A DNA stretch of 56,124 nt, taken from contig CAMBIR010000008.1 in NCBI GenBank assembly GCA_945867665.1, positions 1-56,124 on the forward strand, given 5' to 3'. The notes below the pieces were generated by a model. That model saw only the letters and a list, made by a program, of their open reading frames with translations, made no database searches and had not been told where the DNA came from. The position numbers were made by a program, and so were the translations under genes. Below are positions 1 through 11,200 of the stretch, one piece after another; the first letter of the stretch is position 1, and each line of letters begins with the position of its first letter. The DNA comes from an uncultured Bacillota bacterium (lineage in GTDB: Bacteria > Bacillota_I > Bacilli_A > RF39 > UBA660).

Positions 1-1
1 T

Positions 2-85
2 ATTGAATTTTTAGATAAAACATTTGGTAAAGGAAAAATGAAAGAATGTGAAGAATATTTGTTAAGATTAAAAAAATTAACATAA
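2..85 (+). CDS. C-terminal end of an upstream gene (partial, 27 residues visible)
   Basis: An open frame enters from the window edge and ends in TAA TAG at 83-88. The visible tail is charged and helical (ends LLRLKKLT). It lies 18 bp before the next start, so it probably belongs to the same operon. Too little is visible to name the protein. Confidence 0.4.
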   Translation: MEFLDKTFGKGKMKECEEYLLRLKKLT

Positions 86-103
86 TAGAAAGAAGCTGAT
101 TAA

Positions 104-1213
104 ATGAGTTTAGATATCATAAATTTATATCAAAAAACAGATGAAAAAAAAATAAAGAACTTCCAACAAAGTGTCCAATCTACCGTAAATGTCAAAAGTG
201 ATTATGAAAAAGTTGATAGCAACTTAGAATGGATAGAAAAAATGGAAGATACAATATATTATCTAGATAACATTTTAAGAAATCCCAATCGTTTTATTAT
301 AAATGAAGAAGACATTGTAAAAATAGAATTAGCAAGAAGAGTAACAGTAGAAAGTATTAAACACTTATCAAGAAATACGAACTTAATTCAAGACTATGAT
401 AAAAAAACAGGAAATGTAAGACCATCAAAAATACTAAATATAAATAAAGAAGAAAGTTTTAATACTTATGAAAATCGTTTCATCTATAGTTTAATTCAAA
501 ATATGAAAAGTTTTATTGCTAGAAAAAAACAAGATGGAATAGTCCCAGGAGGAGTTAAAGATAGCAAACTAATAGAGTATAATGCTACTACAACTATTGG
601 CAAAGAAAAAGTAAATATGTCAATGCAACTAGATTCAAAACTAGATAGTAAATCATCTAAAAATAGTGAATTAGATATCAAAACTAGAATAGAGAAATTA
701 GAATTACAAATATCAGATCTAACTAGCAGTGAAGTTTATAAAACCTTATCTAAACTCCATGTTGCACTAGTAACATCGCCTATAAAAAAAACAAATGTAA
801 TCTTAAAAAATGTAAACTTTCAATACGCTGAAAAACTATGGAATTATATGCAAGAAGAAGTAATGAGAAAACCAGAAATCAAAAAAGAAAAAAAGAACTA
901 CCAGGATAAAGGAATTTTGAAAAACAACTTTGATGAAACTTTTCTTTTAAATTACTTAATTATGAATAAACTAAATAATAATGAATTAACTATTGAAGAA
1001 AAAGAAGAAGTAACCTCTAAAATTACTTATAATATGGTGGAAGAACTAATGAAATTAAATGAAAATATCAGTGAGGAAGAATTAAAAAAATTAGTTTCCA
1101 TGCAATATGGAAAAATAAAATATAAACAAATAGTAAGTAATAGAAAAATTATAGATATTTATACAAGACATATAAATAAGTATTTAAACAAAATAGAAAA
1201 TATAGAGATATAG
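104..1213 (+). CDS. DUF2357-like hydrophilic protein, function unknown
   Basis: A 369-residue cytoplasmic protein with no signal peptide or membrane segment. The block around residues 120-140 (NTYENRFIYSLIQNMKSF) resembles the conserved YENRF segment of DUF2357 proteins, a family that elsewhere is found next to McrB-like ATPases. No nuclease motif is visible, so only this domain may be present. A purine-rich stretch (AGAAAGAAGC) lies 10-20 nt before the ATG. The next gene, a SipW-type signal peptidase, starts 22 bp downstream, which suggests one transcript with the secretion genes; what a DUF2357 protein would do there is unclear. The family assignment comes from memory of the motif and is moderate at best. 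Confidence 0.5.
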   Translation: MSLDIINLYQKTDEKKIKNFQQSVQSTVNVKSDYEKVDSNLEWIEKMEDTIYYLDNILRNPNRFIINEEDIVKIELARRVTVESIKHLSRNTNLIQDYDKKTGNVRPSKILNINKEESFNTYENRFIYSLIQNMKSFIARKKQDGIVPGGVKDSKLIEYNATTTIGKEKVNMSMQLDSKLDSKSSKNSELDIKTRIEKLELQISDLTSSEVYKTLSKLHVALVTSPIKKTNVILKNVNFQYAEKLWNYMQEEVMRKPEIKKEKKNYQDKGILKNNFDETFLLNYLIMNKLNNNELTIEEKEEVTSKITYNMVEELMKLNENISEEELKKLVSMQYGKIKYKQIVSNRKIIDIYTRHINKYLNKIENIEI

Positions 1214-1234
1214 AATAGATGTGGTTGGTGAAGA

Positions 1235-1798
1235 ATGAAAAATACAATAGATAAAATAAAAAGTAATAAATTTCTAAGGATTATTTATAAAATATTAAAA
1301 GCAATAACAACTTTATTTATTGTTTTAATTGTAAGCATTATTTTTGTACAAAGAATATCTAATAATAAAGTAACCGTTGGCGGCTACAGTGTTTTTACAA
1401 TTATAACAGAAAGTATGGTTCCAAAATATCAAGTAGGAGATATGTTACTATCCAAAAAAATACCCACTAATGAGATAAAAGTAGGTGATGATGTGGTTTA
1501 TATGGGAAAAAACGGGACATTTGAAGGAAAAATAGTAACCCATCAAGTGATTAAAATAGAAAAAAAAGGTAGTGAATTAGAATTTCATACCAAGGGAATT
1601 GCAAATACCATAGAAGATCCAGTTGTCCATGAAAAACAAATATATGGAGTAGTTACAACAAAACTATCAATTTTAAGCCTACTTAGTAAACTAGTAAATA
1701 ATATATATGGCTTTTATTTTATTATTTTTATTCCTTTTGCAATAATGATATTTCTTGAGGTAATAGATATAATTCACGAAAAAGAAAAGAAAAATTAA
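1235..1798 (+). CDS. SipW-type (ER-like) signal peptidase I
   Basis: Membrane-bound peptidase of 187 residues that should remove signal peptides from exported TasA-like proteins. A TM segment lies at about residues 23-40. The catalytic Ser60 is in the box ESMVPKYQVGD, and His103 is in VTHQV; this is the His-type dyad of the SipW/archaeal/ER class rather than the Lys of LepB. The usual TKGDAN box reads TKGIAN, so the first Asp is replaced by Ile, but the following EDP Asp is kept. A second TM segment lies at about 158-178. The start follows GGTGAAG. The stop overlaps the ATG of the next gene (TAATG), so translation is coupled to the probable substrate. Similar architecture to the gene at 15859. 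Confidence 0.85.
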   Translation: MKNTIDKIKSNKFLRIIYKILKAITTLFIVLIVSIIFVQRISNNKVTVGGYSVFTIITESMVPKYQVGDMLLSKKIPTNEIKVGDDVVYMGKNGTFEGKIVTHQVIKIEKKGSELEFHTKGIANTIEDPVVHEKQIYGVVTTKLSILSLLSKLVNNIYGFYFIIFIPFAIMIFLEVIDIIHEKEKKN

Positions 1799-2442
1799 TG
1801 AAAAAAATTACAGAAAATAAAGTATTAAAAGCCATTTATAAAGCAATAAAAAAAAGATTTAAATTTAGCTATTTACTCTTTATGTCTCTTCTTTTTGTTA
1901 GTAATTCCTTTGCTTGGTTTATTTATATGAACAAAATAGATAGTGATATCGATGTCAAAGTCAAAGCTTGGAATGTATCATTTAGATTTGATAATCAAAC
2001 TATGAGTGATTATATTAAATTTGAAATAGATGAAATTTATCCAGGAATGGAAGATAATGAACAAAAAGTTACAGTAACAAATGATGGAGAAGTATCTGCT
2101 AAACTTTATTATGAATTAGTCAGTGTAAGAATATTCGATAAAAATTATGAAGTTAGTGAAGGTGCGATGACCTCATCAGAACTAGAAGATACAATAAACA
2201 AAAATTATCCCTTTAAGATAAAAATATCTTCAGACAAAGATATTATAAGTGCTAAAGGAGGAATAGCTAGCTTTTTAGTAACTGTAACATGGCCTTACGA
2301 AACCTTAGATGATAATGGCAATCTAAAAGATGAAGATGATACTTATTGGGGAAATAAAGCTTATCAATATACCAAAGTGAATTCAGAAACTCCCTGTATC
2401 CAATTAAATGTTAAATTATCAGCAACCCAAATAAATGAATAA
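1798..2442 (+). CDS. TasA/camelysin-like exported protein
   Basis: Secreted 214-residue protein. The N-terminus is basic, followed by a hydrophobic stretch (about residues 24-40) ending in SNSFAWF, the AWF-type junction typical of SipW-processed proteins. The mature part is predicted beta-rich: VKVKAWNVSFRF, then a segment like the PG-rich 'tvtNdGevsakl' region of TasA/CalY proteins, and a C-terminal strand VKLSATQ. It overlaps the signal peptidase gene by one base, which points to a dedicated peptidase-substrate pair. No cysteine pairs or sorting signal are visible apart from a lone Cys near the end. The TasA-family label rests on architecture, not on an alignment. Confidence 0.7.
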   Translation: MKKITENKVLKAIYKAIKKRFKFSYLLFMSLLFVSNSFAWFIYMNKIDSDIDVKVKAWNVSFRFDNQTMSDYIKFEIDEIYPGMEDNEQKVTVTNDGEVSAKLYYELVSVRIFDKNYEVSEGAMTSSELEDTINKNYPFKIKISSDKDIISAKGGIASFLVTVTWPYETLDDNGNLKDEDDTYWGNKAYQYTKVNSETPCIQLNVKLSATQINE

Positions 2443-2452
2443 TAAATATATG

Positions 2453-2499
2453 AAAAAAATACTTTTATAGACCTAAATTCTATAGAAGTATTTTCTTTA
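2453..2499. terminator. Bidirectional intrinsic terminator between convergent genes
   Basis: A 16-bp stem (2456-2471 with 2479-2494, one G-T wobble) has a 7-nt loop and is flanked by A and T runs on both sides. It sits between the stop at 2442 and the convergent gene ending at 2503. Confidence 0.85.
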
Positions 2500-2502
2500 A
2501 AA

Positions 2503-3138
2503 CTAATTACTTGTATTAGGAAGTTGTGTAAATTTCAAATTAACATTAACCTTAGCCAATCCTCCCGTAACTCTAGCAGCATTAGTATCCTCTTTATTAT
2601 CCATTGAAGCTCCATTTCCCTCATCGTCATTCCACTTCAAATGAACCCTTAACTTAATCTTCTTATTGGTACTATTATATAATATCTTGCCTTCTATCTT
2701 AAATTGATTATTTGAATTGCTAATATCTTGTCTATCACCATCATTTAAAGAATAACCAGAAATAACCAAATCACGAACTACACTATCCTTATTATCAGAA
2801 GTAGTAATCTCATATTTTAAGGATACATCTGTATCACTCGCATCAATAATTAAATCAAAATATCCATCCGCAGTAGGAGCAATAACCGAAGGAGCTATAT
2901 CATCATTGCCAGCAAAAATAGGACTAATAACATTAGATATTTCTTTCTCAGAAGTAATATCTTTATTATTAACAAGTATCTTCCATCTAGCAACAGAAAT
3001 ATCAGCATCCCCTGTAGTAGTAGTAATATATTTAGCGTAAGTATCCTTTATACAAAATATAGATAAAAATATCATAATAACAAGACATAATAGTAATATT
3101 AGTTTATTTCTCTTTACTCTCTTTGATATATAAGGCAT
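2503..3138 (-). CDS. TasA/camelysin-like exported protein, reverse strand
   Basis: A 211-residue protein with an N-terminal basic region, a hydrophobic stretch at about residues 12-29 and the junction DTYAKYITTTTGDADISVARWKI. The A/K-Y-x-T-T-T junction followed by 'd...arWki' is the usual start of SipW-exported matrix proteins. The rest is beta-rich and acidic; KWNDDEGNGASMDNKEDT near the C-terminus matches the late 'vtWxd' strand seen in the gene at 15260 (LVWEDNEENNSADYE). The SD is GGAGG, about 8 nt before the ATG on the reverse strand. It is the only surface gene of this cluster transcribed leftward and shares an intergenic region with the gene at 3247. Confidence 0.7.
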   Translation of the reverse strand: MPYISKRVKRNKLILLLCLVIMIFLSIFCIKDTYAKYITTTTGDADISVARWKILVNNKDITSEKEISNVISPIFAGNDDIAPSVIAPTADGYFDLIIDASDTDVSLKYEITTSDNKDSVVRDLVISGYSLNDGDRQDISNSNNQFKIEGKILYNSTNKKIKLRVHLKWNDDEGNGASMDNKEDTNAARVTGGLAKVNVNLKFTQLPNTSN

Positions 3139-3191
3139 AATAAACCTCCTCTATTCCATATTATTATATCAAAACATTTAAAAAAATTCAA

Positions 3192-3220
3192 TTGCAGATA
3201 ATAGGTAATTATGATAGAAT
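3192..3220 (+). promoter_or_regulatory. Sigma-A type promoter of the 3247 operon
   Basis: TTGCAG at 3192-3197, a 17-nt spacer, and TAGAAT at 3215-3220, 27 nt before the ATG. It lies in the divergent intergenic region with the leftward gene. Confidence 0.6.
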
Positions 3221-3246
3221 AAAAATATAGATAGTAGGGTGATACA

Positions 3247-3966
3247 ATGAGTCGTATAATAGTAAAAGCCGATAAATTAGAAAGAAGAAAAAAAATAAAT
3301 AAATGGCTAAAAAGAGTATCTTTAGTATTAATGATTATCTTTGCTTTTTTATATATAATATTAGCAATTATTTATAATGGAGGAAACTTTACTATAACTC
3401 TAGATCCAACTTTTGCAGCTGATACAGGAATAATATTATATGAAAATCATGAGAAAAAAGAGAAAAAAAATAGACTGTATGCTAAAGAAATAGATTCAAT
3501 GGATAATATTTCTGTAAAGTGGATACCTGATAATATTAATGATGAAAAAGACGGTGCCCACAATGGCGAAAATTATATTGCCTATACCTTTTATCTAGAA
3601 AATGAAGGTAGCGAAGACGTAAACTATTGGGTAGAATGTACTATTGATGATGTGATTAGAAAAATTGACGAAGCAGTAAGAATAATGGTTATTTTAAATG
3701 GCGAAAAAGTAATATATGCTAAAGAAAACTCTGTAACTAAACAAACAGAGGAAGGAACAGAAAAGTTTTATAAAGAAAAAACACCAATCTTAAGACAAAG
3801 AGAAAATTTTAAACCAGGAGAAATAGATAAATATACAATCGTAATCTGGATTGAAGGAGATGATCCAGACTGTGTAGATGCCTTAATTGGAGGAGAAATC
3901 AAAATGCATTTAGACATCAGAGATGAACATATTACTAATACTAATAAAACAAAAAAGAAGAAATAG
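3247..3966 (+). CDS. Membrane-anchored or exported TasA-like protein
   Basis: A 239-residue protein with a strongly basic first 22 residues and a TM/signal segment at about 24-46. The extracellular part has two features shared with the other proteins here: YTFYLENEGSEDVNYWVE (beta strand with N-x-G turn) and a C-terminal VIWIEGDDPDCVDALIGGE, which parallels the WLEGQDVDCENNASVGD end of the next gene. That paralogous end suggests a common beta-sandwich fold. The C-terminus is Lys-rich (KTKKKK). A weak SD (TAGGGTG) is present and the next gene starts 9 nt downstream. Specific function unknown. Confidence 0.6.
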   Translation: MSRIIVKADKLERRKKINKWLKRVSLVLMIIFAFLYIILAIIYNGGNFTITLDPTFAADTGIILYENHEKKEKKNRLYAKEIDSMDNISVKWIPDNINDEKDGAHNGENYIAYTFYLENEGSEDVNYWVECTIDDVIRKIDEAVRIMVILNGEKVIYAKENSVTKQTEEGTEKFYKEKTPILRQRENFKPGEIDKYTIVIWIEGDDPDCVDALIGGEIKMHLDIRDEHITNTNKTKKKK

Positions 3967-3975
3967 GAGAATATA

Positions 3976-5022
3976 ATGGGAAGAAAGATTAGAACAAGAA
4001 AAATATATTATTATGAAGAAGAAACAGATGGCGCTGTTGATAAGAAAAAAGTAGCTTATTTATTATTTTTACTCTTAATTACAGGAGTAATGCTTGCAAC
4101 CTCTACTTATGCTTGGTTTACCACCAATCGAATTGTTAAAGTAGAAACCCTAAATGTTAAAGTTCAAAGTGAAGGAAGTTTAGAAATATCTGTTGATGGA
4201 ATTAACTGGAAAGCAGGAATTGATCAAGATGAATTAGTAGCTGCTAGAGTAACTTATCCAGGGAGCGTAAATCAACTACCGCTAATGATAGAACCCATAT
4301 CCACAATTGGAGCATTAGATAATAGAGGATATATGAATATGTATTTAGGAGAAGTAAGGTCAAATGATAGTGGAGATTACATTTTAACATCAACTAAAAG
4401 TACTGAAACAGAAAGTAGTGGTGAGACATCTGATGGCAAATTTGTAGCATTTGATATCTTCTTAAAAACCACTGAAGCAAAAGACTTATATCTAACAGGT
4501 AAATCTAACATTACCTATAATGGAACCACTAGTGTAGGAACAGAAAATGCTGTTCGAGTTGCCTTTATTGTTGAAGGAAATACCGATGCAGGTAGTAGTA
4601 CTTCAGTTATTCAATCACTCTCTACTACTAATCAAGATAACGTTTATATATGGGAACCAAATTATAATACTCATACCAAAACAGGAATTAGCAATGCAAA
4701 AGATATTTATAATATTACTACTAGCGAGACAAATGCTCAATATATCTCTTATGACGGTGTTCAAGCTGAAATTAGTGAAGGGGAAAATATAACTCTAAAA
4801 GAATCTCTGGCTTCCATGTATCCTGCCAAGTTTTCTACCGTAACACCAAAAATTATGACACCAACAGGTAGTACAACCTACCAAAAATTAATTAATCTTG
4901 CAAGTGGCATTACTAAAGTTAGAGTATACTTTTGGCTAGAAGGTCAAGATGTAGACTGCGAAAATAATGCTTCAGTAGGGGATTTAGCCTTTACTTTAGA
5001 ATTTAGTACTAATCCATCTTAA
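3976..5022 (+). CDS. TasA-like secreted protein with STYAWFT signal junction
   Basis: A 348-residue secreted protein. After a charged N-terminus a hydrophobic segment (about residues 27-44) ends in LATSTYAWFTTN. The mature region is Ser/Thr/Asn-rich and ends in VRVYFWLEGQDVDCENNAS. It is a clear paralogue of the gene at 17256: shared blocks are STYAWFT, VSVDG-NWK, ENAVRVAFI/QNASRVAFI, YIWEPNY-HT-TGISNA and the WxEGQDxDCENNAS end. Two proteins of this type flank the giant repeat protein, so they may be alternative or co-assembling subunits. SD TAGGAGA lies 5 nt before the ATG. Confidence 0.75.
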   Translation: MGRKIRTRKIYYYEEETDGAVDKKKVAYLLFLLLITGVMLATSTYAWFTTNRIVKVETLNVKVQSEGSLEISVDGINWKAGIDQDELVAARVTYPGSVNQLPLMIEPISTIGALDNRGYMNMYLGEVRSNDSGDYILTSTKSTETESSGETSDGKFVAFDIFLKTTEAKDLYLTGKSNITYNGTTSVGTENAVRVAFIVEGNTDAGSSTSVIQSLSTTNQDNVYIWEPNYNTHTKTGISNAKDIYNITTSETNAQYISYDGVQAEISEGENITLKESLASMYPAKFSTVTPKIMTPTGSTTYQKLINLASGITKVRVYFWLEGQDVDCENNASVGDLAFTLEFSTNPS

Positions 5023-5132
5023 AATTAAAAAACAGAAAATAATGATAATAAATCAAGCAAAGGTATCATTATGAAATAATAGATAAAAATAAAAAAAATT
5101 AAATTACACTCGGGGATAAAAATTGCCAGACT

Positions 5133-5161
5133 CAGGAGATATAGATATCTTCTGCTTTTTC
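5133..5161 (+). terminator. Intrinsic terminator after the 3247-5022 operon
   Basis: A 9-bp stem (5133-5141 with 5146-5154, one G-T pair) with a TAGA loop is followed by CTTTTT. It is embedded in a larger 10-bp inverted repeat (ATAAAAATTG at 5116-5125 with CAATTTTTAT at 5176-5185). The rest of the 220-bp gap holds only the promoter of the giant gene. Confidence 0.75.
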
Positions 5162-5204
5162 GTTGTGCATAGTAACAATTTTTATACAAAAATACTAAAT
5201 TCTG

Positions 5205-5213
5205 TGTTATAAT
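5205..5213 (+). promoter_or_regulatory. Extended -10 promoter of the giant repeat-protein gene
   Basis: TGT immediately before TATAAT (5208-5213), 30 nt upstream of the GTG start. No good -35 is seen at 17 nt spacing, as is common for extended -10 promoters. Confidence 0.55.
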
Positions 5214-5242
5214 TTATTTAGGATAGAAGAGTGGTGATGTAG

Positions 5243-8200
5243 GTGAAAAGAAAAAATAAAACAAGCAAAATTTTACTAACAATAATATTAGCACTTATAG
5301 TAATTGCTTCTATTACTACCTATACACTAACTTATAGCGAGTATACTACCACAACAACACTATCAGAAATAGAAAATAACAGTGGTGTATTTGATAATAT
5401 GGTTGTTGTAGATGAAACCGAAAGCGATTATAATTATTACGAAAGTCTAAATTATACAGAAAGTCGAACCGGTTCTTTACCAAGTGGAGAAAATCAAAAT
5501 CTTTATAACGAACAAAATTTAGTAAATGTTGAAATTACTTATGATGGGACTGATATTAATGATAATACTTTAATAGGTTATGTTAGTTTAACTGAAAGAC
5601 AAAATACTTATAAGTATTATAAAGTATATCCAATAAATGATGGATATATAGATATAACCTTAATAGAAAATCCTTTTACAGATAGACCAACCGATAAAGG
5701 ATTTAACGGCTGGATTACAGATTATAAAGGAGCAACAATTCAATATGATGATAATTATTATGAAAGACATGCCAAAATACCTGTAACAGATAAAAGTGAT
5801 ATAAAAATTACCTTTCACGCTAGTTGGTTAACAGCTAATGTAGGAAAGATTACTTCTACATCTAACCAATGGTCAAATGCTTTTAATAGCTTAAAGAATA
5901 AAGGAATGGTTAAAATAGGGGGAACCGTTGCAATCTATGAAGATGTAACAGGACTCTATACTCAAGAAACTGTCACTAGTAGCAGTGGTGGATGGTGGAA
6001 CAGAATATATTATCCAGACAATGCTTATGATAGATATGGAAATGATATATCTGGAAATGAATGCCGTAATTGGAATGGCTGTACTTATTATTCTAAGGTT
6101 ACAGAAAATGTTTATGACCCAAACGCTACTTATTATAAACTATCAACTGGTGGTTGGAATAATCAGATGCAAGCCTATACTCCACAAATTACTGGCTATG
6201 AAAATTTACCAGGATTAGATGACGGAATAATAGTAAGTGGTTATTACAAAAAAATTACAATTGATAGATATTCGTCTATTAGTGGCTATTATAGTGATAC
6301 AGGAGAATACCAAGAAAGTGGAACATGTAATACTTATAGTGGATGTGAATATTATGAATTAATGCAATATTATGATAACGACGGAAATGCTATAATATCT
6401 TCTAGTGATAATGAGTATTATTATCTAGCAACAAGAGATACTAATATTATTGTTATGCAATCTAATACCAGTAGTGTTCCTTCTAGTAGTCAAAATAAAC
6501 CCTATACCTTGACTAGTATATATAACGGAACTAATTATCGAGATAATGTTACATGGAATGTTTCTAGCAACGCTTATCGTGCTTATAGTGATGTAAACAT
6601 AGAAAATATTAAGATAAATTCTAATACTGGTAATAATAGCAGTGGTCCTTCTAGTGGTACTAGTAATTCAAAATATTTTTATGGCAATTATCATAATGTA
6701 AGACTAGGTAGAGGTATTGTCCAAAGTGGTAGTTATAAAACTTTTAATGCTATTATAGCAGGAGATAATAATAGTAGCGATTATTCTTCTACAGGTAGTA
6801 GCAGTAATCCTAATAAATATAAAGTCATCATAGAAAGTGGTTTTTATAACACTATATCATTAGCAAATGCCTCATATAGTAATAGTTCTTCAAGATACTT
6901 AAATAGTAAGGCCATATATGGAAATGATTATGATAAAGTAACAAAGAACAATAATAATCTTGATATTAATTTTTGTGCCTCATCAAGTTGGGGTGGAGGA
7001 AACTATTATGCTGCTAATACAACTACTAGTCTAATCTTTGACTTTATTGTAAAAAGTGGAAAATTTGGATCAGGAAAATCAGATTATGCAACAGGTATCT
7101 ATGTTGGGGGTAGAGGATATGGGGATCATTATGCTCCTAAAAAAGTTAAAGTTGAAGGGGGATGGATTTATAATCTAATAGGGGGACCATCTTCTAGTGA
7201 TGATCGAGATAGTCTAAACGATATATATATGTATATAACAGGAGGAGAAGTTGACTCGGTAGTAGGAGGCGCAGGACTTAGTACCACTTATGGAAATAGA
7301 ATCATAGCGGTAACTGGTGGAGTTATTAATTATCAAGTTTTTGGCGGCTCCAATGGTTATAGTGGATCTAATGGAGATGGTAAATTATCAGGTAGTTCAT
7401 TTATTTATATAGGTGGAAATGCTATCATTGGTAATGAAGATAATGTAAATAATGGCACCAAATTATGGAATGCTGAAGCAGGGTCAGTCTTTGGAATTGG
7501 TAATGGTAAATCAGGCACTGATTCGATTGGAACTAATGATAATTCAACAATTATTGTAGACTCTAATGCTACTATCTTAGGAAATGTCTATGGCGGAGGA
7601 AACTACGGAGCTACGGGAATTAACAGCAGCAGTAATTCAAATTATAGCAATCTCTTTCTATTAGGAGGTACTATAAAAGGAAATGTTTATGGTGGAGGAA
7701 ACAATAACGGAGCTAGCACCTCTAGTAAAAAATTTAAAGTAAATATAACCCTAAATGGAAGCTTAGTTGAAGGATCTATCTATGGAGGCTCAAGAACTAA
7801 AGGAACAGTTTATGGAGATGTTTCCTTAAACCTATTATCAGGAACAGTCAAAACTTCTTGCTATGGTGGAGGAGAAGGTGGATATCAATCTTCTTCAAGT
7901 CCAGGAACATTTGTAACAGGAGAAATAAAAATTATAACAGGAATAGAAAACGAAAGTAATGAAACCTTAAAAATAAAAAATTCCATCTATGGTGGTAGTG
8001 CTTTTGGTACCGTTAATGGCTCAAACGATTCAACAACAATCTCATCAAAAAATACGAATATTGAAGTATTATCTGGAACGATAAATAACATTTTTGGAGG
8101 AGGAGAAGGTAACAGTACTTATACACCTTATGTCCTAGGTAATGTTACAGTTGATATTAAAGGAGGACTAATAACCAATATATTTGGCGGATCTGATCAA

Positions 8201-11200
8201 AAAGGAACTCCCAATGGAGAGGTAACCGTAAATGTTCATGGAGGAGAAATAACAAATGCCTATGCAGGTGGAAATCAAACTGAAGTAAGCGAACCAAAAA
8301 TTAATTTTTATGGAGGTACTACCACGAATGGATATGGTGGAGGTAATCAAGCAAAAGTTGATGTCAGCCATGTTATATTAGATGGAGGAACAGTTACTAA
8401 TTTATTTGGAGCGTCTAATACCAGTGGTGATGTTACAACTAGTAATGTTAATGTAAAATCAGGTAAAGTAACAAATGCTTATGGAGGAAATAATATTGGA
8501 GGAACAACCAATACGAGTAATGTATCAATAGATGGAGGCGATGTTACCAATGTCTATGGAGGAGGCCGAGAGACAGATATCGTTTCTGCAACCAATGTTA
8601 ATTTAAATAACAAAGCAACCAATGTTTTTGGGGGATCAGATCAAAAAGGAAATGTCCCTACTAGTTATATCAACATAAATGACGGCATAGCAGATAATGT
8701 TTACGGAGGAAATAATTTAGGTGGAACAACCAAAACCTCTAATGTAACAGTAACTGGAGGGATTATTACATCAATTTATGGTGGAGGATTAGAAGCAGAA
8801 ACCACAACCTCAAACCTAAATATAATCCACGGAAAAATAGATTATTTATTTGGAGGAGGAAAAAGTGCAGGAGTTACTACTACCCATTTAAATTTAAATA
8901 AAGGATATATAAAAAATACTTATGGGGGATCGAATATCTTAGGGGATGTTACGACTACTAATATAAAAAATACACCTCAAGAATTAGAAAGTAATAGTGA
9001 CTTATATGCAGATGTTTCGTTTACTACCAGTACGGTAAATCAAACCAATCCATCAGGAATAAAATCTAGTGAGAAAATTAATGTTACTCTTCATAATACC
9101 TCAACAACAAATTATACTAATTGGGATTTTTACTTAATAACAACCGATGCTGTTTTTGACTCTAACTGGTCAGGAACAAATGTAGAAGAAATTAATGGGG
9201 TATTTCATTCAAATCAAGTAAATCAATGGTATGGGACTAATACTCTGTCAGCAAATTCAACAAATTCCTTTGAATTTAACATTCATTCTTATGTAGAGTA
9301 TTCCGATTTCCAAATTATAGGCTATATACTAATAGGTCATAATTCAGATGGAACAGATACTAAAACAATTTACTATAATGATTTATATGTTAATAATATG
9401 TATGGCGGAAATAACGAAGGTGGAATAACGAAAACTAGTAATATTAACTTAACTAGTGGAAGTTATGGTTCAGTCTACGGAGGAGGAAACAAAGCCATTA
9501 CAAATACACCTAGTGTTACAACTACTAATACTACCATTCTAAAAGCTATCTATGGAGGAGGAAATGAAGCTAGTATATTAGAAGACACCTCTTTAAACAT
9601 CTTAGATAAAACTACAGTTAGAGGAGATATCTATGGAGGAGGAAATGCTGCTCTAGTAGATGGAGATACAAATGTCTTAATAAAAAATGCAGCTATCTCA
9701 GGAAATACCTATGGAGGTGGCAATGATGGAGCAGTTCTAGGTAATGCTACAACCAAAATTACCGATAGTACCATCGGAGAAAGTGTTCATGCTGGTGGTA
9801 ACGGTAAAACAGCCGTCGTTGTAGCTGGAAATGAAGTAGATGTATCTGGAAAAACAGTAATCACAAAACATTTATTTGGAGGAGGAAATGCTGCCGCTAC
9901 AGGTTGTGAAAATAACTTTACCTCTTCAGGCGAAGCAATAACTTGCACCAATAAAAATAGTGCAAAAAGCTATGTTAATATAGCAGGAGCAACCATCTCA
10001 GGAAATGTTTATGGAGGAGCAAATACTTCAGTTGTTTATGGAGAAACTTACGTAAATATTGGAATTAATACTATTGAAGATGTTAATGATTATCAAAAAG
10101 ATGATATCCAAATAGGAGGAACTGTCTTTGGAGGAGGAGAAGCCAATGCCAGTGGTAGTGCTGACTACGACTTTAAATTTATCAGTGTTACAAAAGGAAT
10201 TAACATCAATATAGATGCTTCTAATCATAACAATTATACAATTTCAGGCTCAATTTTCGGGAGTGGAAATGCCTCATCATCAGGTGGTTATAGTTACGTA
10301 AATATCAATAATTATGGCAATGGAGATAATTACAAAACAAACGTCTCACTCCAAAGAGCAGATATAGTTACCATAAATAACAGTTCCATAGAATTACTAG
10401 GAGCAACCGATAGAACGAACAAATATAAAAACGAATTATTTACTTTCAGTAGAATAAAACACCTAAAATTAAAGAATGGATCAGTATTATACTTAAATAA
10501 AGGAGTAAATCTCCTAGAAAAATATTCCAGTCTAGTTGATATTGATGGCAAAGAAAAAAATGTCGAAGTAACTATTGACAAAGAAAGCAAAAAAGTAACC
10601 AAGAATGGTGAAAATCGCATTTACATGCTAGAAGGCAAAAACCTAAACATCTCTGACGATGAATCATTAGCAACCTATGGAGAAGTAATTGGAATGACAT
10701 TCTTCGGAATGTTTACCAAAGATAGAAATGGAAAAATAACAACAGCTCTATATTCAGCTGAATACAATTATGGTGATACGGTTAGTAGCTCAGAAATTTA
10801 TCACTTCTCAAGTGGAAGTTATGTCATGGGACAACATAAAGAAAATCATAACTATTATAAAGATGGTTTTTATACCAACTATCCAGAAGAAACTGGAACT
10901 ACAATAAAACAAGATTATATAGAACCAACACCTAATGATGCCGTCTATTATAGATGGGTAGTAGGAGAGTCAGTTGAAGTAATCGAATTATCACTAACAG
11001 CCTCAAAATATTCCACTCTAGGAACATATGAATTACAATTACTTAACTATTACCACCCTAATACAGAATTCCATGTTCTAGGAGTTAATTACGATAACTT
11101 ATCTAGTAATATAGAACTACTTTCCAGTGAAGATATTCCAAGATATGCAAGTACCACAGAAGAAGCCAACAAAAATTTTGGATTATCTATAAAAACAGGA

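Noticed and set aside
4547-4792. Overlapping ORF inside the 3976 gene
   Set aside because: Out-of-frame shadow of a Ser/Thr-rich gene, no SD. The same applies to other reverse or alternate frames inside the giant gene, polC, dnaB, recA and the recombinase.
5101-5190. Possible riboswitch between the 3976 gene and the giant gene
   Set aside because: The stems are explained by an intrinsic terminator inside a longer AT-rich inverted repeat; no known riboswitch core was recognised.
7090-10280. CRISPR-like regular spacing in the giant gene
   Set aside because: The periodic units are in frame, encode glycine motifs and differ too much at the DNA level; there are no identical repeats or cas genes.
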